From contig NZ_MNBL01000020.1 in NCBI RefSeq assembly GCF_001879695.1, positions 1-57,446 on the forward strand: a stretch of DNA of 57,446 nt, given 5' to 3'. The notes beneath the pieces are model-generated. The model was not told the DNA's origin and did no database searches. It worked only from the letters and a program-made list of their open reading frames with translations. Below, piece by piece: positions 25,358-33,173 of this stretch. The translations under genes and the position numbers were made by a program. The DNA is from Nioella sediminis (GTDB lineage Bacteria; Pseudomonadota; Alphaproteobacteria; Rhodobacterales; Rhodobacteraceae). The first letter of the stretch is position 1, and every line of letters begins with the position of its first letter.

Positions 25358-27243
25358 GATGCTACCCTTTCGTCCTTGGTTTCGGTGTCGGCCGCGTCAC
25401 CGATCCGCGCGCCAAGCGTGCAGGGCTTGCGCGCATCCGGCCCGCCGAGGTCGCCACGCCGGGGGCCGCGCACCTTGGGTGCGCCCGCTTCCCAACGCGA
25501 GGCCGCTTCCGCCGCGTCCAGCACCCGGTCGAGCGAGGCGGTGGTCAGTTCCTGCTGCGTATGGGTGCGCGAGCCGATCCGCATCATGTTGATGCGGCGC
25601 AACTCGAACGGGTCCATGTCCAGCGCCTCGGCGGCCATGTCCATCATGCTCTCGGTTGCGAATTGCGCCTGCATGCCGCCAAAGGTGCGGAACGCGCCCG
25701 ATGGCGTGTTGTTGGTATAGACCACCTTGGTATCGACCTTGAGGTTATGCACCTCGTAAGGTCCGCAGGACAGGATCGCCGCCTTGCGCATCACGCCTTC
25801 GCTGGACATGCCGTAGGCGCCGCCGTCGCTGAGCATGTCGAACTCGATCGCGGTGATCTCGCCCGACCACTTGAGGCCCATCTTGTACTTGACCCGAGAC
25901 GGGTGCCGCTTGGCGCTTGCCACAAGGCTTTCCTCGCGGGTGAAGTTCAGTTGCACCGGGCGATGCGTCTTCATGGCTGCCAGCGCCAGCATGCCCTGGT
26001 AGATCATGTCCTCCTTGCCGCCAAAGCCGCCTCCAACGGGGCTCATTATGAAGCGCACCTTGTTGATCGGCAGATCGAGGATATGGGCCAGCATGTGCCG
26101 GTGATGGGTGATGTTCTGAGAGGGCGAGAGCACCGTGACCACATCGTCGTGATCGACATAGGCGATGCCCGCTTCCGGCTCCAGATAGGCGTGTTCGACC
26201 TGTTGGGTGCGGAACTCGTCCTCCAGGATCAGATCGGCCTCGGCAAAGCCCTTGTCGATGTCGCCCTTGCGGATCGGGATATGCTTGATGACGTTGTCCT
26301 GCGCGTAATCGTGGATCACGGGCGCGCCGGGTTTCAGCGCGTCCTCGGGCGCGTAGATGCCCGGCAGTTCCTCGTATTCCACCTTGATCTTGGCCAGTGC
26401 GCGGCGCGCTGTGACCAGGTCTTCGGCGGCAACAGCCGCAACTGCCTCGCCGAAATGGCGCACCTTGCCGCGCGCCATGATCGGCTGGTCATGGATGAAT
26501 ACGCCGAACCCGTCCGTGCCGGGCACGTCATCTGCGGTGATCACGCAGGCCACACCGTCCATCGCCTCGGCTTCGCTGGTGTCGATGGACACGATCCGCG
26601 CATGGGGCATCGGCGCCCGCAGCACCTGCATCTGCAGCATGTCCACCATCTTCATGTCGGCGGCATATTTCAGACGGCCCGAGACCTTCGACGGCGCATC
26701 CAGACGGCGCACATTGGCCCCGATGAAGGACTCGCCCGTCGCATCCTCGTCCAGTGCGGTTTCCGGCAAGCGGCCTGCGATTACGTCGCGGGCGATCTCG
26801 ACCGCCTCGAAGATCTTGGTGTAGCCGGTGCAGCGGCAGATATTGCCGCCAAGGCGTTCCTTGATCTCCTCGATCCCCGCATCGGGGTTTTCGCGCAAGG
26901 CGGAGGTCGCGGCCATCACCATGCCGGGGATACAGTAGCCGCACTGGCTGGCCCCGGTCTTGTGAAAGGCCTGCTGCACCGGGGTGAGAGAGCCGGGCCG
27001 CGCCAGCCCTTCGATGGTTTCGATCTTCGCGCCATCGGCCTTGGCGGCGGGCATCAGACAGGATTTCACCAGCTTGCCATCCACGAAGACGGAACAGGTG
27101 CCGCATTCGCCCGCGCCGCAGCCTTCCTTGGTGCCGGTGAGGTTCAGATCCTCGCGCAGGAAGTCCAGAAGGCGTTTATGCGGCTCGGTCTGTTTCACGA
27201 CCTTGCGGCCGTTCACATCCATGGTCAGGTCGATCTTAGGCAT
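25354..27243 (-). CDS. Molybdenum hydroxylase: [2Fe-2S] subunit fused to the N-terminal half of the Mo subunit
   Basis: This protein of 629 residues has two parts. Residues 1-160 are the iron-sulfur subunit: plant-type cluster C42, C47, C50, C62 and the helical second cluster C101, C104, C136, C138. Residues 175-585 are the first half of the molybdopterin subunit, with SPSQN (Q376 near the Mo oxo position), GGGFGGKE (404-411) and AFRTFGG (517-523). The tail 588-629 is a basic/polar extension that looks disordered and replaces the loop where the family normally continues into the second half. The second half is the separate downstream gene. The substrate may be an aldehyde or an N-heterocycle; the sequence does not decide. 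Confidence 0.87.
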   Translation of the reverse strand: MPKIDLTMDVNGRKVVKQTEPHKRLLDFLREDLNLTGTKEGCGAGECGTCSVFVDGKLVKSCLMPAAKADGAKIETIEGLARPGSLTPVQQAFHKTGASQCGYCIPGMVMAATSALRENPDAGIEEIKERLGGNICRCTGYTKIFEAVEIARDVIAGRLPETALDEDATGESFIGANVRRLDAPSKVSGRLKYAADMKMVDMLQMQVLRAPMPHARIVSIDTSEAEAMDGVACVITADDVPGTDGFGVFIHDQPIMARGKVRHFGEAVAAVAAEDLVTARRALAKIKVEYEELPGIYAPEDALKPGAPVIHDYAQDNVIKHIPIRKGDIDKGFAEADLILEDEFRTQQVEHAYLEPEAGIAYVDHDDVVTVLSPSQNITHHRHMLAHILDLPINKVRFIMSPVGGGFGGKEDMIYQGMLALAAMKTHRPVQLNFTREESLVASAKRHPSRVKYKMGLKWSGEITAIEFDMLSDGGAYGMSSEGVMRKAAILSCGPYEVHNLKVDTKVVYTNNTPSGAFRTFGGMQAQFATESMMDMAAEALDMDPFELRRINMMRIGSRTHTQQELTTASLDRVLDAAEAASRWEAGAPKVRGPRRGDLGGPDARKPCTLGARIGDAADTETKDERVAS

Positions 27244-28156
27244 TCTCGGTCTCCCCGAAATTCTTGAACTTGGCGCCGATTTCCGGCTGGTTGGCGAGTG
27301 CCTCTTCCAGCCCGGCGCGCACGAAATTCACCACCACGTCGCGGCGGTATTCCTTGCGGCTGCGCGATCCGACAGAGTCGGCGGCGCTTTCCGCCACCCG
27401 CTGGATCAGCTCCTGCGTGATGCGTTCTCCCTTCAGGCGCCGTTCGGCGTCGCGCAGGCGGATGGGACGTGGTCCGACCCCGCCGAGCGCCAGCCGGACA
27501 TCCTCGAACATGGTGCCGGTGCTGTCGGCGCGCACCAGCGCGGCACAACAGGCGACCGAGATCACCAGCGACCGGCGCTGCCCCACCTTCTGGAACGAGC
27601 CGCCGTAGCCATAGGCGCTGTCCACGGTGACGGCGGTGGCAATCTCGCCGGGTTGAATGAGGGTCCGGCCAGGGCCTTCGATGAAATCGACAACGGGGAC
27701 CGTGCGGCGTTTCACGTCGCCTTCTTCCAGCCGCGTCAGTTCGATCTCGCCATTCAGGGCCACGACCGGAGGGGTGCCGTCGGCAACCGGTGACGCATTC
27801 ACCAGGTTGCCGACGACGGTTGCCTGTTCACGGATCTGGTCGTCGGCAAACCAGATCGCGCAATAGGGCATGCAGGGAAGGTTGCTCATCAGGGTGCGGT
27901 CGGTCAGGAAGTCCTGATAGACGGTCGCGGCCCCCAGACGAATGCGCCCCTTGTCACAGGAATACCCCTTCAGTTCCGGGATCTTCGTGACGTCGATCAG
28001 CGCCGGGATTTCGACATCCCCTGCCCGGCCCTCACGGGCCCAGGGCAGGATGTCGGTGGCGCCGGAGACGAGCCGGCTGCCATCCGGTGCATCACCCCAG
28101 AGGCGCAACGCCTCTTCGAGGGTTTTCGGAACGTGGTAGCTCTCACAGATCAGCAT
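27236..28156 (-). CDS. Molybdenum hydroxylase FAD-binding subunit
   Basis: This protein of 306 residues is the FAD subunit (CoxM/NdhF-like) that passes electrons from the iron-sulfur centres to an acceptor. It shows the FAD-pyrophosphate loop LVSGATDILPWA near residue 30, the ADDQIREQATVVGNLVNASP motif near 105 and a C-terminal CO-dehydrogenase flavoprotein-like domain. Together with the next two genes it makes a complete enzyme. Gene order FAD, FeS-Mo1, Mo2 with 8- and 4-base overlaps suggests one complex. Molybdenum cofactor synthesis is represented in this window by moaA. Confidence 0.9.
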   Translation of the reverse strand: MLICESYHVPKTLEEALRLWGDAPDGSRLVSGATDILPWAREGRAGDVEIPALIDVTKIPELKGYSCDKGRIRLGAATVYQDFLTDRTLMSNLPCMPYCAIWFADDQIREQATVVGNLVNASPVADGTPPVVALNGEIELTRLEEGDVKRRTVPVVDFIEGPGRTLIQPGEIATAVTVDSAYGYGGSFQKVGQRRSLVISVACCAALVRADSTGTMFEDVRLALGGVGPRPIRLRDAERRLKGERITQELIQRVAESAADSVGSRSRKEYRRDVVVNFVRAGLEEALANQPEIGAKFKNFGETENA

Positions 28157-28179
28157 TGGCTCGTCTCCTTCGTGCGACC

Positions 28180-29343
28180 TTATTCCGCCGCGACCTTGCC
28201 GGCTTCGGCGTGCTTGTTCTTCACCACCACCTTGATGGCATCCTCGACCCGGTCCTTGGCGTAGCGCAGGGCCTCTTTCAGGTCGGACATCTCAAAGGTG
28301 TGGGTATGGATCAGCGTGGCGTCGAAACGCTTCTGCCGCATGAAGGCCTCGGCCCGGTGCGTGGCGGTCTTGCCCTCGCCGCGGATGCCGTAGAGGTAGA
28401 TGTTGTTGCGCACCAGATAGGCGACATCGACCTCGGGGCTGTTATGCGGGAAGGCCGCGAGACAGATCTTGCCGCCCCGGTTCACCATCAGTGCCGCTTC
28501 GTTTACACCGTTGGGTGCCCCGGCGCATTCCACCACGTAATCGACGCCCTTGCCGCCGGTCAGTTCGCGGACCTTCTCGACCGCGTCTTCGTTGCGCACG
28601 TTGATCACGTGATCGGCGCCAAGCTGCTTGCCGATTTCCAGACGGTTGTCGCGGGTGCCGGTCAGGATCACCGGCTGCGCGCCAAGCGCCTTGGCCACGG
28701 CCGCGCCCATCAGACCGATCGGACCGGGGCCGGTCACGACCACGCTTTCACCAGCGACGAGGCCGCCCAGTTCGGTCAGGCCATACATCGCGGTGCCAGC
28801 CGTCACGACCAGCGTCGCCTCTTCGTCGGTCATGTTGTCATCGACATGAACCAGCGTGTTGATGTTGTTCACCGCGTATTCGGCAAAGCCGCCATCGGTG
28901 GTGAAGCCGTTGGCGCGATGGCCCTTGTCCACGCCGCCGTAGTTCTTGCCGTAGTTGTGGCAGGAGGTGTACATCCCTTGACGGCAGCGCTTGCACTGGC
29001 CACAGCCGGCGTGAATCTCCACCGTCACACGCTCGCCGATTTCGTATTCATCGACACCGGGGCCAAGCGCCACGACGGTGCCCATGTATTCATGGCCGGG
29101 GGTGAAGTTCTTGTTGAACGGATCGCCACCATGGATCTGGGCGGGCGGGCCGTGATGGATGATCTCCAGATCGGTCGCGCAGATTGCAACCGCGTCGATA
29201 CGGACCAGGACCTCCGCCTTGCCCGGCACGGGAACCGGCTTGTCCGAAAGCGTCAGCTCGCCGGGATCGCCCAGAACCCAGGCTTTCATCGTCTCGGGCA
29301 CCGGGTAATCCGGGCTGGTTTTCACATTGGCGGGAAGCGTCAT
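28180..29343 (-). CDS. Zinc-dependent alcohol dehydrogenase (MDR family)
   Basis: This medium-chain dehydrogenase has 387 residues. Catalytic zinc ligands are probably C55 (ICATDLE) with H84 and E85 in the PGHEYMG motif; structural zinc cysteines are C114, C117, C120 and C128. The NAD-binding Rossmann loop is in VVTGPGPIGLMG. It resembles sorbitol/threonine dehydrogenase-like enzymes that oxidise secondary alcohols of polyols or sugar acids. It sits between the regulator and the molybdenum hydroxylase in the operon, with gaps of 32 and 23 bases, and probably performs an early oxidation. Confidence 0.9.
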   Translation of the reverse strand: MTLPANVKTSPDYPVPETMKAWVLGDPGELTLSDKPVPVPGKAEVLVRIDAVAICATDLEIIHHGPPAQIHGGDPFNKNFTPGHEYMGTVVALGPGVDEYEIGERVTVEIHAGCGQCKRCRQGMYTSCHNYGKNYGGVDKGHRANGFTTDGGFAEYAVNNINTLVHVDDNMTDEEATLVVTAGTAMYGLTELGGLVAGESVVVTGPGPIGLMGAAVAKALGAQPVILTGTRDNRLEIGKQLGADHVINVRNEDAVEKVRELTGGKGVDYVVECAGAPNGVNEAALMVNRGGKICLAAFPHNSPEVDVAYLVRNNIYLYGIRGEGKTATHRAEAFMRQKRFDATLIHTHTFEMSDLKEALRYAKDRVEDAIKVVVKNKHAEAGKVAAE

Positions 29344-29375
29344 GTCCTGTCCTCCTAAGGTTGCTAACGGGGCTG

Positions 29376-30215
29376 CTAACGTTGCGCGTTTCGCAGCTTG
29401 TTCGAGAATATGTTGGCCGCCTCGATCATCTGGCGGGTCAGCTGGGCCTTGCGCTCCTCGGTCGCCTCGCTGGCGGGCAGCGTCGTCGAGATGGACGCCA
29501 CGACCGCGCCGCCCCCCTCGCGGATGGCCGATCCGATGCAGACGACGCCCTCGCGCAGTTCCTCGTTGTCGATGGCGTATTTGAAGCGGCGCACGCTGCG
29601 CAGTTCTTCCACGAGACCGGACAGGCTGTTGATCGTGTTGGGCGTGTAGGATTTCAGCCCATTGGTCGAAATGATCCGCACAAGTTCCGTATCGGGGATC
29701 CAGGCAAGAATGGCCTTGCCCGTCGCGGTTGCGTGCAGCGCGGTCATCTTTTCGACCTCGTTGGGCTCTTGCAGGGTCGAGGCCGCGCCGGGAAAGCTGA
29801 GCTTGGTCAGCAGCGACGTTTCGCTAAGCACGGCAAGCTGCACGCCGAGCCCGAGCTGTTCGCCCAAGCGCCGCAGGTCTTCGCGCAGCAGAACCGCCGG
29901 GTCGGAGTCATGCTCCATCATCTCCAGCAGTTCCCGAACCCGCGGGCCAAGCGCATATCCACGGCTGCGGCTGATATGGGTCAGATACCCCCGCGCCACG
30001 AGCGTCATGACAAGGTGATGGCAGGTCGAGGCGTTCAGGCCGATCCGATCCGACAATTCCGACAAGGTGATGCCGTCGATTTCACCGGCTGCCAGTTCCA
30101 GAAGCGTCAGGGCCCGATCAACCGACTGGATCGTCCGAACCGGTTTTTGCGGGCTGCGCAGCACGCCTCGCAGGTCCTCTGCCGACCGGTCCTGAGTGTG
30201 AAGCTGTTCGTTCAT
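29376..30215 (-). CDS. IclR-family transcriptional regulator
   Basis: This protein of 279 residues has an N-terminal winged helix-turn-helix (about 27-90; SVDRALTLLELAA and TLSELSDRIGLNASTCHHLVMTLVARGYL, quoted here only in pieces) and a C-terminal effector domain (about 100-270) with the family-typical SAIREGGGAVVASIS segment. IclR regulators sense pathway metabolites such as aromatic acids, sugar acids or glyoxylate. As the first gene of the operon it is probably autoregulated and controls the downstream catabolic genes. A direct repeat 55-85 bases upstream may be its target. Confidence 0.92.
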   Translation of the reverse strand: MNEQLHTQDRSAEDLRGVLRSPQKPVRTIQSVDRALTLLELAAGEIDGITLSELSDRIGLNASTCHHLVMTLVARGYLTHISRSRGYALGPRVRELLEMMEHDSDPAVLLREDLRRLGEQLGLGVQLAVLSETSLLTKLSFPGAASTLQEPNEVEKMTALHATATGKAILAWIPDTELVRIISTNGLKSYTPNTINSLSGLVEELRSVRRFKYAIDNEELREGVVCIGSAIREGGGAVVASISTTLPASEATEERKAQLTRQMIEAANIFSNKLRNAQR

Positions 30216-30656
30216 GATCTGGCGATCTCCTCTGGCATCAGGGTTTCGAAATGGGCCCCTCAGGGCAAGATAATTTGATTATATTGGCTATAATTTGATA
30301 TCGTGAAACTTAATTCGACCACGCCAGGACACTACCGGATCGCTACAGATGAAAAATCCCCTTAAGATCAATGGGCTAGAAGGCTTTCCTCGCCCCTCTG
30401 CCATTGCTGCAATTGCGAAGGCCTCACGCAGCATTCCCTTCGCAAAGACGCGAATCGGGGGCAGAGCCAATGGGCTGACCATGGCACGGATTGCGGATCT
30501 CAGGTCACTAATTTCACAATATCAAATTCGCAATCCAGAACTCCGTTTTGTTGACAGCTGCACTGGACTTTCGCCAATGGGCAACCAAATGCCCGTAACA
30601 CGTAAGCTCCGGGGCGAACCCATCGGTCGGGGCAGACAAGAGAGGATGACCTCAAG
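30216..30656. other. Divergent intergenic region between the IclR operon and the BLUF gene
   Basis: This 441-base region is AT-richer than its surroundings near 30270-30310 and again near 30515. It carries the 10-bp direct repeat described separately and, at 30521-30528, ATCAAATT, the reverse complement of that repeat's core. A perfect TTGACA at 30551-30556 could be a -35 element for the BLUF gene, without a good -10. An open frame from 30349 ends in the BLUF ATGA but its codon use is unlike a gene; I see no convincing coding sequence. Confidence 0.55.
30270..30299. promoter_or_regulatory. Tandem direct repeat ATAATTTGAT, candidate regulator site
   Basis: ATAATTTGAT occurs at 30270-30279 and again at 30290-30299, starting exactly 20 bases apart, so both copies lie on about the same face of the helix. 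They are 55-84 bases upstream of the IclR start, in the promoter region of the operon. A regulator dimer-of-dimers (IclR proteins bind this way) is one reading; AT-rich promoter elements are another. Confidence 0.45.
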
Positions 30657-31088
30657 ATGAAATTCATAGCCTATGTCAGTCAGGCCGAGCGGCCCTTCTC
30701 TCAGGAAGATCTTGGCGAATTGCTGCGCCACAGCCGCGCGCGGAATGAAAAGGACGGCGTCACCGGATGCCTCGTCTATCGCTTCAACGAGGATTTCCGC
30801 CGCGGGAATTTCATTCAGGTTCTGGAAGGGCCGGACGCGGCCATTGACGATGTCTGGCGCCGGATTTCCAACGATACAAGGCACCATACCATTGTGGTGA
30901 TCGACGAGGGGCCGATTGACGACAGGATGTTTTCCAACTGGTCCATGGGCTTCAAGAATGTCGACGCCGATGACCTGACCGGCGTCGAAGGTTTCGCCGA
31001 TCTCGGCAGCGATGCCTTCTGGCAACGGGCAAGCGACGGCGAGCTGTCCAACGGGCTGCAATTGCTGCGCAGCTTCTACGAGGGCTGA
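30657..31088 (+). CDS. BLUF-domain blue-light sensor, stand-alone
   Basis: This protein of 143 residues is almost entirely a BLUF (blue light using FAD) domain, opening with MKFIAYVSQA. Expected photoactive residues are present: Y6, N30 (in RARNEKDGVTGCLVY), Q54 (FIQVLEGP) and, in the last strand, W95 and M97 (NWSMGF). A short C-terminal tail (about 100-143) replaces the output domain of larger BLUF proteins, so signalling is by protein-protein contact. Roseobacters often carry small BLUF proteins. The neighbouring IclR operon has no known link with light. ATG is preceded by GAGGA some 10 bases upstream. Confidence 0.9.
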   Translation: MKFIAYVSQAERPFSQEDLGELLRHSRARNEKDGVTGCLVYRFNEDFRRGNFIQVLEGPDAAIDDVWRRISNDTRHHTIVVIDEGPIDDRMFSNWSMGFKNVDADDLTGVEGFADLGSDAFWQRASDGELSNGLQLLRSFYEG

Positions 31089-31111
31089 GCGCCGCCTGCT
31101 TTCGGTCCGCC

Positions 31112-32314
31112 TCAGCCCGGACGCGCCAGCCTTTCGATCCCGCGGTCGATCGACACCGCCACGACCAACAGCAGGCCGGTCACGATCAGACGCGCCTCAT
31201 TGGCCACGCCCATCAGGTTCAGCCCGTTCGACACGGTTGCGATGATCAGCGCCCCGAACAGGGCCCCGACGACCATGCCGCGCCCGCCGAACAGGCTCAC
31301 CCCGCCAATGACCGCCGCTGCGATGCTTTCCAGCAGCAGCGCCCCGCCGCCGACGCCGCCGCCAGACGACACCGATACGCCAAGCGAGCGCGAGGCCGAC
31401 AGGATACCGCCAAAGGCCGCCATGCCGCCCGCGATGGCGAAAGCGGTGATCTTGATACGGTCTACCTTGATGCCCGCCCGCCGCGCGGCCTCGGCATTGT
31501 TGCCGATGGCATAAAGATAGGTGCCAAAGCGGGTTTCGGAGGTGATGTAGGACATGATCCCAAGCAGCGCGAGGAACAGGATGACCGGCATCGGCAACCC
31601 CCGCTGGTTTTCCAGAAAGATCAGAACCCCGACAAGAAACAGCGCCACGATGACCACCGGCAGCAGAACGCCCGCGTTGAAGGATGCAGACAGCCCCGCC
31701 CGCTGGCGTGACCGCCAGGTCGATCCCATGACCAGGGCGAACAGCACGATGGCGCACAGCACCAGCCCCCAGGCCATTGGGCCGGTCACATGGGTCGCGG
31801 CAAGCTGATCGACACCGGAATTCATCAGGTTATAGCGGCCCGTGCGCGGCAGCAGCAGCAACTGGATGCCGTTCAGCACCAGCCCCACGCCAAGCGTCAC
31901 CACGAAGGACGGCACCCCGATCAGCGTCACCCACCTTGCCGAGGCCGCTCCGACAATCCCGCCCAGTGCAACGCCCGCAAGGATCGCAAGCGGCACCGGC
32001 AGGCCGAAATCCATCACCAGCTTGGCCATGAAGACAGAAGCCACGCCCGAGGTTGCGGCGACAGACAGGTCAATCTCACCCGTTAGCAGCACGAAGACGA
32101 GGCCAAGCGCGATGATCCCGGTCACGGTCGATTGCACCAGCAGGTTGGACAGGTTGCGGCTTGTCAGGAACACATCCGACTGCGTTGCAAAGAAAAGGAA
32201 CAGTGCGATCAGGCCAACGGCCACCGGCACGAAACTAAGCTCATTGCCCAGACGTTCCGTCAGCGACCGTGTCGGCGTCGCTGTGGGCGTGGGAGGGATG
32301 GATATATCGGTCAT
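31112..32314 (-). CDS. Sugar/cyclitol ABC transporter permease (BPD_transp_2, XylH/RbsC-like)
   Basis: This integral membrane protein has 400 residues and about ten or more helices. The motif GEIDLSVAAT in the N-terminal half and the YAIGNNAEAARRAGIKVDRIK segment with its EAA-like loop are typical of the ribose/xylose/inositol permeases. It is the last gene of the five-gene operon, after the ATPase with a 15-base gap. Substrate is predicted to be a monosaccharide or cyclitol from the IolG-type neighbour. Confidence 0.92.
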   Translation of the reverse strand: MTDISIPPTPTATPTRSLTERLGNELSFVPVAVGLIALFLFFATQSDVFLTSRNLSNLLVQSTVTGIIALGLVFVLLTGEIDLSVAATSGVASVFMAKLVMDFGLPVPLAILAGVALGGIVGAASARWVTLIGVPSFVVTLGVGLVLNGIQLLLLPRTGRYNLMNSGVDQLAATHVTGPMAWGLVLCAIVLFALVMGSTWRSRQRAGLSASFNAGVLLPVVIVALFLVGVLIFLENQRGLPMPVILFLALLGIMSYITSETRFGTYLYAIGNNAEAARRAGIKVDRIKITAFAIAGGMAAFGGILSASRSLGVSVSSGGGVGGGALLLESIAAAVIGGVSLFGGRGMVVGALFGALIIATVSNGLNLMGVANEARLIVTGLLLVVAVSIDRGIERLARPG

Positions 32315-32329
32315 TCGTCTGTCCTCGCC

Positions 32330-33094
32330 TCAGCCTGCCATGTTGACGGCTTCATTGCCGCCCACCATCGCGTTGACGACCTGCTCGCCGGTCACGTCCT
32401 TGGAATTGAAGCTGGCGGCGTTGCGCCCCAGCCGCAGCACCTCGATCCGGTCGGTGTTGTCCAGAACGAAGTGATGGATGTCATGGCTGATCACCAGCAC
32501 GGCCAGCCCGTGCGAGGCCAGTTCGCGCACGAGGTCACCCACCTGTTCCGCCGCCGAATGGCTCAGCGCCGCCGTCGGCTCATCCAGCAGCACCACCTTG
32601 GGTTCCCACAGGATCGACCGGGCGATGGCGATGTTCTGGCGTTGCCCGCCCGACATGGCGCCCACGTTGCGGGTCAACGAGATGGAGTCGAGCCGGAGCC
32701 GCTTTAGCACCTCCTTCGCCCGCCTCTCCGCCGCCGCGCGACTGACGCGGTAGCCCGTGTACCACGGCCCGGTCAGTTCCCGCCCCAGAAAGAGGTTCTG
32801 AACCGCATCGAGATTGTCGCACAGCGCGAGGTCCTGATAGACCGTCTGCACCCCCATATCGGCCACCTCGGCCGGGTTGGACACGGCGACCTCCCGCCCC
32901 TCGAACTGATAGGTGCCGCTATCGGGCCGGTGCACGCCGGACATCACCTTGACCAGCGTCGATTTTCCCGCCCCGTTATCGCCCACAAGCGCCACGACCT
33001 TGCCGGGCTCCAGATCGAGCGACACGTCGGTCAGCGCCTTGACGCCGCCGAAATGCTTGGTGATGCCACGCAGGCTGAGGATGGGCTGTGTCAT
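32330..33094 (-). CDS. Sugar ABC transporter ATP-binding protein (single ABC domain)
   Basis: This ATPase has 254 residues with Walker A GDNGAGKST (near 38), signature MSGGQRQ and Walker B VVLLDEPTAAL. Unlike classic RbsA/XylG it carries a single ABC domain rather than a tandem pair, as in some alphaproteobacterial sugar importers (FrcA-type), so it probably dimerises. The ATG at 33094 gives a normal start to the conserved strand; upstream frame is unrelated. Confidence 0.9.
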   Translation of the reverse strand: MTQPILSLRGITKHFGGVKALTDVSLDLEPGKVVALVGDNGAGKSTLVKVMSGVHRPDSGTYQFEGREVAVSNPAEVADMGVQTVYQDLALCDNLDAVQNLFLGRELTGPWYTGYRVSRAAAERRAKEVLKRLRLDSISLTRNVGAMSGGQRQNIAIARSILWEPKVVLLDEPTAALSHSAAEQVGDLVRELASHGLAVLVISHDIHHFVLDNTDRIEVLRLGRNAASFNSKDVTGEQVVNAMVGGNEAVNMAG

Positions 33095-33153
33095 GTCTGC
33101 CTTTCCGTATCGCGAGGTCGCCGGCGGAGGTTGCGCCGCCGACGACCGGGAGA

Positions 33154-33173
33154 AACCTCTGCTGTCAGAGGTT
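33154..33173 (-). other. Stem-loop at the 3' end of the sugar-binding-protein gene
   Basis: AACCTCTG (33154-33161) and CAGAGGTT (33166-33173) form a perfect 8-bp stem with a four-base loop. On the minus strand it spans the last codons and the stop of the solute-binding protein and is followed by TTTCTCC. Such hairpins at binding-protein gene ends often hold back RNases or partly end transcription, giving more binding protein than membrane subunits. Confidence 0.55.

Noticed and set aside
30349-30660. Open frame of about 103 codons ending in ATGA at the BLUF start
   Set aside because: The overlap looks like translational coupling, but third-position base use is mixed, there is no recognisable domain, and it spans the AT-rich regulatory region. 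Treated as chance.
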